From Pelagibacterium flavum (GTDB lineage: Bacteria > Pseudomonadota > Alphaproteobacteria > Rhizobiales > Devosiaceae): a DNA stretch of 64,000 nt. Under the pieces are notes generated by a model. That model was not told the origin of the DNA and ran no database searches. It saw only the letters and a list, made by a program, of their open reading frames with translations. How positions within the stretch are numbered: position 1 is the stretch's first letter; each line of letters begins with the position of its first letter. Location: positions 1,853,001 to 1,917,000 of the forward strand of contig NZ_CP107716.1 of NCBI RefSeq assembly GCF_025854335.1. Reading direction: 5' to 3'. Shown here piece by piece: positions 60,500 through 64,000 of this stretch. The translations under genes and the position numbers were made by a program.

Positions 60500-62881
60500 A
60501 TGCCTTCATTCTCTCGCGGTCTCGAAAAGGCGTTGCATCAGGCCATGAATTTGGCTCGGGAGCGCAGCCATGAGTTTGCGACCCTCGAGCACCTGCTGCT
60601 GGCGCTGACCGAGGATCGCGACACGATTTCGGTTTTGACCGGCTGCGATGTCGATATCGAGTCGCTTAGGGCCGATCTCGAAGAATTCATCGACGAGGAA
60701 CTCGACAGCCTCGTTGTGCCCAACGGCCAGGACGCCCGTCCGACGGCCGCGTTTCAGCGCGTCATTCAGCGCGCGGTGATCCACGTTCAATCGTCCGGCC
60801 GCGAGGAAGTGACCGGGGCAAACGTGCTCGTGGCAATCTTTGCCGAGCGCGAAAGCCACGCTGCCTATTTCCTTGAGCAGCAGGACATGACCCGGCTCGA
60901 CGCCGTCAACTTCATTTCCCATGGGATCGCCAAATCCGGGCGCAATGCCGATCGGCCCGTGCGCGGCGCGGAAGAAGGCGGGCCGGGATTCGAGGGCGAG
61001 CAGGAGCGCGGCGGGAGCGGGCCGCAGCAGAGTTCGGCGCTTGCCGATTTCTGCGTCAACCTCAATGAGAAGGCGCGTGCCGGCAAGATCGATCCGCTGA
61101 TCGGGCGGGGTATCGAGCTCGAACGCACCATTCAGGTGCTTTGCCGCCGGTCCAAGAACAACCCGCTTTATGTGGGCGATCCCGGCGTGGGCAAGACGGC
61201 CATCGCCGAAGGTCTGGCCCGCCGGATCGTCGAGGGCGATGTTCCCGAGGTACTTGAAACCGCTGTGATCTATGCGCTCGATATGGGCTCGCTTCTGGCG
61301 GGCACGCGCTATCGCGGCGATTTCGAGGAACGCCTCAAGGCGATCATGAAAGAGCTCGAAAAAAAGGACAATGTGGTTCTTTTCATCGACGAGATCCATA
61401 CGGTGATCGGCGCGGGGGCAACCTCTGGCGGAGCGCTGGATGCTTCGAATCTCCTCAAGCCTGCTCTGGCTTCGGGAGCGATCCGCTGCATCGGCTCGAC
61501 CACCTACAAGGAGTATCGTCAGTTCTTTGAGAAGGATCGGGCGCTGGTGCGCCGGTTCCAGAAGATCGACGTCAACGAGCCCACGATCCCCGATGCCATC
61601 GAGATCATGAAGGGCCTGCGGCCCTATTTCGAGGATTACCACAAGCTCAAATATACCGATGACGCCATCAAGGCCGCCGTCGAGCTTTCGGCCCGTTATA
61701 TCAACGACCGCAAGCTGCCTGACAAGGCCATCGACGTGGTCGACGAGACGGGTGCCCGGCAGATGCTGGTGACCGAGGACAAGCGCAAGAAGACCATCGG
61801 CGTCGAGGATATCGAGGCGACCGTGGCGACGATTGCGCGGATTCCACCGAAATCGGTTTCCAAGTCCGACACCGAGCTTCTGGGCAATCTCGAAGCCAAT
61901 CTCAAGCGCGTTGTGTTCGGCCAGGACAAGGCCATCGACGCCCTCTCGTCGGCGATCAAGCTGGCGCGAGCCGGGTTGCGTGAGCCCGAAAAGCCCATCG
62001 GTTCGTATATGTTTACGGGCCCGACGGGTGTGGGCAAGACCGAGGTGGCCAAGCAACTCGCCGATACGCTCGGGGTGGAGCTTTTGCGCTTCGACATGTC
62101 CGAATACATGGAGCGTCACACCGTTTCGCGGCTGATCGGCGCGCCTCCGGGTTATGTCGGGTTCGACCAGGGCGGGTTGATGACCGATGGCGTCGACCAG
62201 CATCCGCACTGTGTGTTGCTGCTCGACGAGATCGAAAAAGCCCATCCGGACCTGTTCAATATCCTTCTGCAGGTCATGGATCACGGCAAGCTGACCGATC
62301 ATTCGGGCAAGCAGGTCGATTTCCGCAACGTCATCCTGATCATGACGTCGAACGTGGGTGCGACCGAACTGGCGAAATCGCCCATCGGCTTTGGCCGGGT
62401 GCGCCAGGAAGGCGACGACGAGGAAGCGATCAACCGGATGTTCACGCCGGAGTTCCGCAACCGGCTCGATGCGATCATCTCGTTCGCGCCGCTGCCGCCG
62501 TCGACGGTCAACCGGGTCGTGGAGAAGTTCATCCTTCAGCTCGAGGGCCAGCTTGCCGAGCGTGGCATCACCATCGAGCTGACGCCCGAGGCCTCCGATT
62601 GGCTGGCGGCCCGCGGCTACGACGAAAAGATGGGCGCACGCCCGCTTGGTCGGGTGATCCAGGAATACGTCAAGAAGCCACTGGCCGAAGAAGTGCTGTT
62701 CGGTCTGTTGCAGAAGGGCGGATCGGTGAAGGTGATCGTGGTCGGCGAGGGCAGCGAAGCGCGGCTCGAACTGGTCTCGGTTCCCCCGCGTCCGGCACGG
62801 CCAAAGGCCATCACCGGACCCAAGGGCGGCAAGAAGCCGGCCCGGAAGTCCAAGCCCAAGGACGCCGAGCAGAACACCTGA
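60500..62881 (+). CDS. clpA: ATP-dependent Clp protease ATPase subunit ClpA
   Basis: 793 residues. N-terminal double Clp repeat (1-145), first AAA+ with GDPGVGKTAIAEG and FIDEIHTVIGAGATSGG, second AAA+ with GPTGVGKTEVAKQL and LLLDEIEKAHPDL, then IGFG near the ClpP-docking region (SPIGFGRVRQ). It unfolds substrates for ClpP. A terminator follows. Confidence 0.97.
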   Translation: MPSFSRGLEKALHQAMNLARERSHEFATLEHLLLALTEDRDTISVLTGCDVDIESLRADLEEFIDEELDSLVVPNGQDARPTAAFQRVIQRAVIHVQSSGREEVTGANVLVAIFAERESHAAYFLEQQDMTRLDAVNFISHGIAKSGRNADRPVRGAEEGGPGFEGEQERGGSGPQQSSALADFCVNLNEKARAGKIDPLIGRGIELERTIQVLCRRSKNNPLYVGDPGVGKTAIAEGLARRIVEGDVPEVLETAVIYALDMGSLLAGTRYRGDFEERLKAIMKELEKKDNVVLFIDEIHTVIGAGATSGGALDASNLLKPALASGAIRCIGSTTYKEYRQFFEKDRALVRRFQKIDVNEPTIPDAIEIMKGLRPYFEDYHKLKYTDDAIKAAVELSARYINDRKLPDKAIDVVDETGARQMLVTEDKRKKTIGVEDIEATVATIARIPPKSVSKSDTELLGNLEANLKRVVFGQDKAIDALSSAIKLARAGLREPEKPIGSYMFTGPTGVGKTEVAKQLADTLGVELLRFDMSEYMERHTVSRLIGAPPGYVGFDQGGLMTDGVDQHPHCVLLLDEIEKAHPDLFNILLQVMDHGKLTDHSGKQVDFRNVILIMTSNVGATELAKSPIGFGRVRQEGDDEEAINRMFTPEFRNRLDAIISFAPLPPSTVNRVVEKFILQLEGQLAERGITIELTPEASDWLAARGYDEKMGARPLGRVIQEYVKKPLAEEVLFGLLQKGGSVKVIVVGEGSEARLELVSVPPRPARPKAITGPKGGKKPARKSKPKDAEQNT

Positions 62882-62957
62882 TCGAGGTTTCTTGCTAGGC
62901 TGCGCGGTCGAGCCGAAAAAATCTGGAACTTTTTCTGACAGCGCTCTGGAAACTATG

Positions 62958-62987
62958 AAAAAGGCCGGTCTCGCGACCGGCCTTTTT
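62958..62987 (+). terminator. Intrinsic terminator of clpSA
   Basis: AAAAAGGCCGGTC-type arm (62958-62970), TCGC loop, GACCGGCCTTTTT (62975-62987), with the T run. Confidence 0.93.
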
Positions 62988-63006
62988 GTTGAGGTTTTCC
63001 CCGAAC

Positions 63007-63048
63007 TTATCCTCAGAGTTATCCCCACTGTTCCCAAAGTTATCCACA
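63007..63048 (+). promoter_or_regulatory. Three DnaA-box-like 9-mers
   Basis: TTATCCTCA (63007-63015), TTATCCCCA (63019-63027) and TTATCCACA (63040-63048), all the same direction. The last is a perfect consensus DnaA box and the others differ by one base. Start-to-start distances are 12 and 21 bases, close to one and two helical turns. They lie between the clpA terminator and the 3' end of the HIT gene. Confidence 0.5.
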
Positions 63049-63053
63049 AATGT

Positions 63054-63473
63054 TCAGAACGCGGCGCGGATCTTTTCCGCCTGGGCGGCCAGTTCGTCCT
63101 GATCGGCCATTTCGCCGGTGTGGGGGCGGAGCGGAACGCCCTCGTACATGGGAATGATGTGGAAATGGAGATGGAATACGGTCTGTCCGGCGGGGGCTTC
63201 ATTGAATTGGGCGAGGCGCAGTCCGTCGGCATCCATGGCGGTCATGACGGCTTTCGCGACCCTCTGGGTTTTCTGGATCAGATTGGCCAGCACCTGAGGC
63301 TCGGCGTCGAACAGATTGCGTGAGCCGGTCTTGGGAATGACAAGCGTATGCCCGCGCGATTGGGGCATTACGTCCATGAAGGCCAGCGTATTGTCGTCCT
63401 CATAGACCTTGTGGCTCGGGATTTCGCCCTTGAGGATCTTGCCGAAGATATTGTCCGGATCGTAAGCAGTCAT
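63054..63473 (-). CDS. HIT family nucleotide hydrolase
   Basis: 139 residues. DNIFGKILKGEIPSHKVYEDD at the start and the histidine triad HLHFHII near residue 105 place it with HinT-like AMP-lysine hydrolases. Its in-vivo substrate is unknown. The start lies 61 bases from the partial gene on the same strand. Confidence 0.93.
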   Translation of the reverse strand: MTAYDPDNIFGKILKGEIPSHKVYEDDNTLAFMDVMPQSRGHTLVIPKTGSRNLFDAEPQVLANLIQKTQRVAKAVMTAMDADGLRLAQFNEAPAGQTVFHLHFHIIPMYEGVPLRPHTGEMADQDELAAQAEKIRAAF

Positions 63474-63534
63474 AACACGCTCCCTTGCTTTTCAATCCGA
63501 GCTATAGCCGAACGGCGATCAGGAACAAACCCCG

Positions 63535-64000
63535 CTAACCCTTGCGGAAGGGCGTGTAGTCAGCCAGTTCCTGATTGTGCAGGTCGATATATCTGCGCTC
63601 GTCCTCGAGATATTCGGCAACGGCGCGGCGAAGGCCGGGGTGGACGATGTGATGGATTGAACGTGTGGTTGCGGGGGCATAGCCGCGCGCCAGCTTGTGC
63701 TGGCCCTGAGCACCCGCCTCGACGCGCGTCAGGCCGTGCGCTATGGCGAAATCGATGGCCTGATAGTAGCAGAGCTCGAAATGGAGGAACGGCACCTCCC
63801 GAATGGCGCCCCAGTTGCGCCCGTAAAGCGTGTCCGCACCAAGGAAATTGAGCGCGCCGGCAATATAGTCGGCACCGTCGCGGGCAAGCATCAGAACAAT
63901 GCTTTCGGCCATGGTTTCGGTGATGCGCGAGAAAAATTCGCGGTTGAGGTAAGGTCGGCCCCATTTGCGGGCGCCGGTGTCCATATAGAACTCATAAAAG
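63535..64000 (-). CDS. GNAT-like/peptidoglycan-type acyltransferase (5' part missing)
   Basis: The frame is open through the window end; about 155 C-terminal residues are visible. The sequence before the first internal Met reads FYEFYMDTGARKWGRPYLNREFF, followed by GADTLYGRNWGAIREVPFLHFELCYYQAIDFAI and EAGAQGQHKLARGYAPATTRSIHHI, matching the COG3146/DUF482 family of predicted N-acyltransferases. Function is unproven. Confidence 0.85.
   Translation of the reverse strand, partial: FYEFYMDTGARKWGRPYLNREFFSRITETMAESIVLMLARDGADYIAGALNFLGADTLYGRNWGAIREVPFLHFELCYYQAIDFAIAHGLTRVEAGAQGQHKLARGYAPATTRSIHHIVHPGLRRAVAEYLEDERRYIDLHNQELADYTPFRKG

Noticed and set aside
63007..63048. Chromosome origin at the DnaA-box cluster
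   Set aside because: Only three boxes, no AT-rich unwinding region, and no dnaA, hemE or parAB nearby.

Overview
The window is a stretch of an alphaproteobacterial chromosome, most likely Hyphomicrobiales and possibly near Devosia or Pelagibacterium. The evidence is GC-rich third codon positions, the gene order secY-adk-rpsM-rpsK-rpoA-rplQ, a MipZ division ATPase, an ATP12-type F1 chaperone, DUF1489, and rhizobial-type palindromic repeats. The genus is an inference. No rRNA genes or CRISPR arrays are visible; there are two tRNA genes (Trp-CCA and Leu-GAG).

Region 1 (1-33.9 kb) is the translation and transcription core on the plus strand: the 3' part of tufA, tRNA-Trp, secE-nusG, rplK-rplA, rplJ-rplL, rpoB-rpoC, one exported phytase-like protein, rpsL-rpsG-fusA-tufB, then the S10, spc and alpha operons (rpsJ to rplQ, with secY and adk). 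The two tuf copies are identical over all shared sequence (1,117 bp) and diverge right after the stop codon. Regulatory structures visible here include hairpins in the rplJ leader, a 24-bp palindrome between rplL and rpoB, a sigma70-like promoter before rpsL, overlapping alternative hairpins before secY, a promoter before rpsM, and intrinsic terminators after tufA, rpoC and rplQ.

Region 2 (34-46.3 kb) is mixed housekeeping: a P-loop kinase-like gene overlapping an ornithine/lysine decarboxylase (minus), a DegP-type protease and rarA (plus), rluC-HAD phosphatase-ATP12 in overlapping order (plus), rimO-folP-folB-folK (minus, folate synthesis), a DUF4282 membrane protein, lipB, and a stand-alone FliN-like domain.

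Region 3 (46.3 to about 50.6 kb) is accessory DNA starting at the 3' end of tRNA-Leu(GAG). It carries a tyrosine integrase, a Rha-BRO phage-type protein, a zinc-ribbon protein, a small membrane protein, a frameshifted relic of a second Rha gene and a helical orphan. Gene density and GC are lower than in the flanks. It looks like a decayed temperate phage or satellite; no right attachment site could be identified.

Region 4 (51-64 kb) returns to core genes: an L,D-transpeptidase, Mpg glycosylase, a GGDEF cyclase, MgtE, DUF1489, a PRC-barrel protein, MipZ, an SDR dehydrogenase, a SPOR-tailed D,D-carboxypeptidase, clpS-clpA, a HIT protein and a partial GNAT-like gene cut by the window end. Cell-envelope and division functions are concentrated here. 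The least expected signals are a fixed S12 R88 (predicted streptomycin resistance), the tRNA-Leu element with two Rha genes, a 33-codon membrane peptide plus terminator before DUF1489, and three spaced DnaA-box-like 9-mers after clpA.
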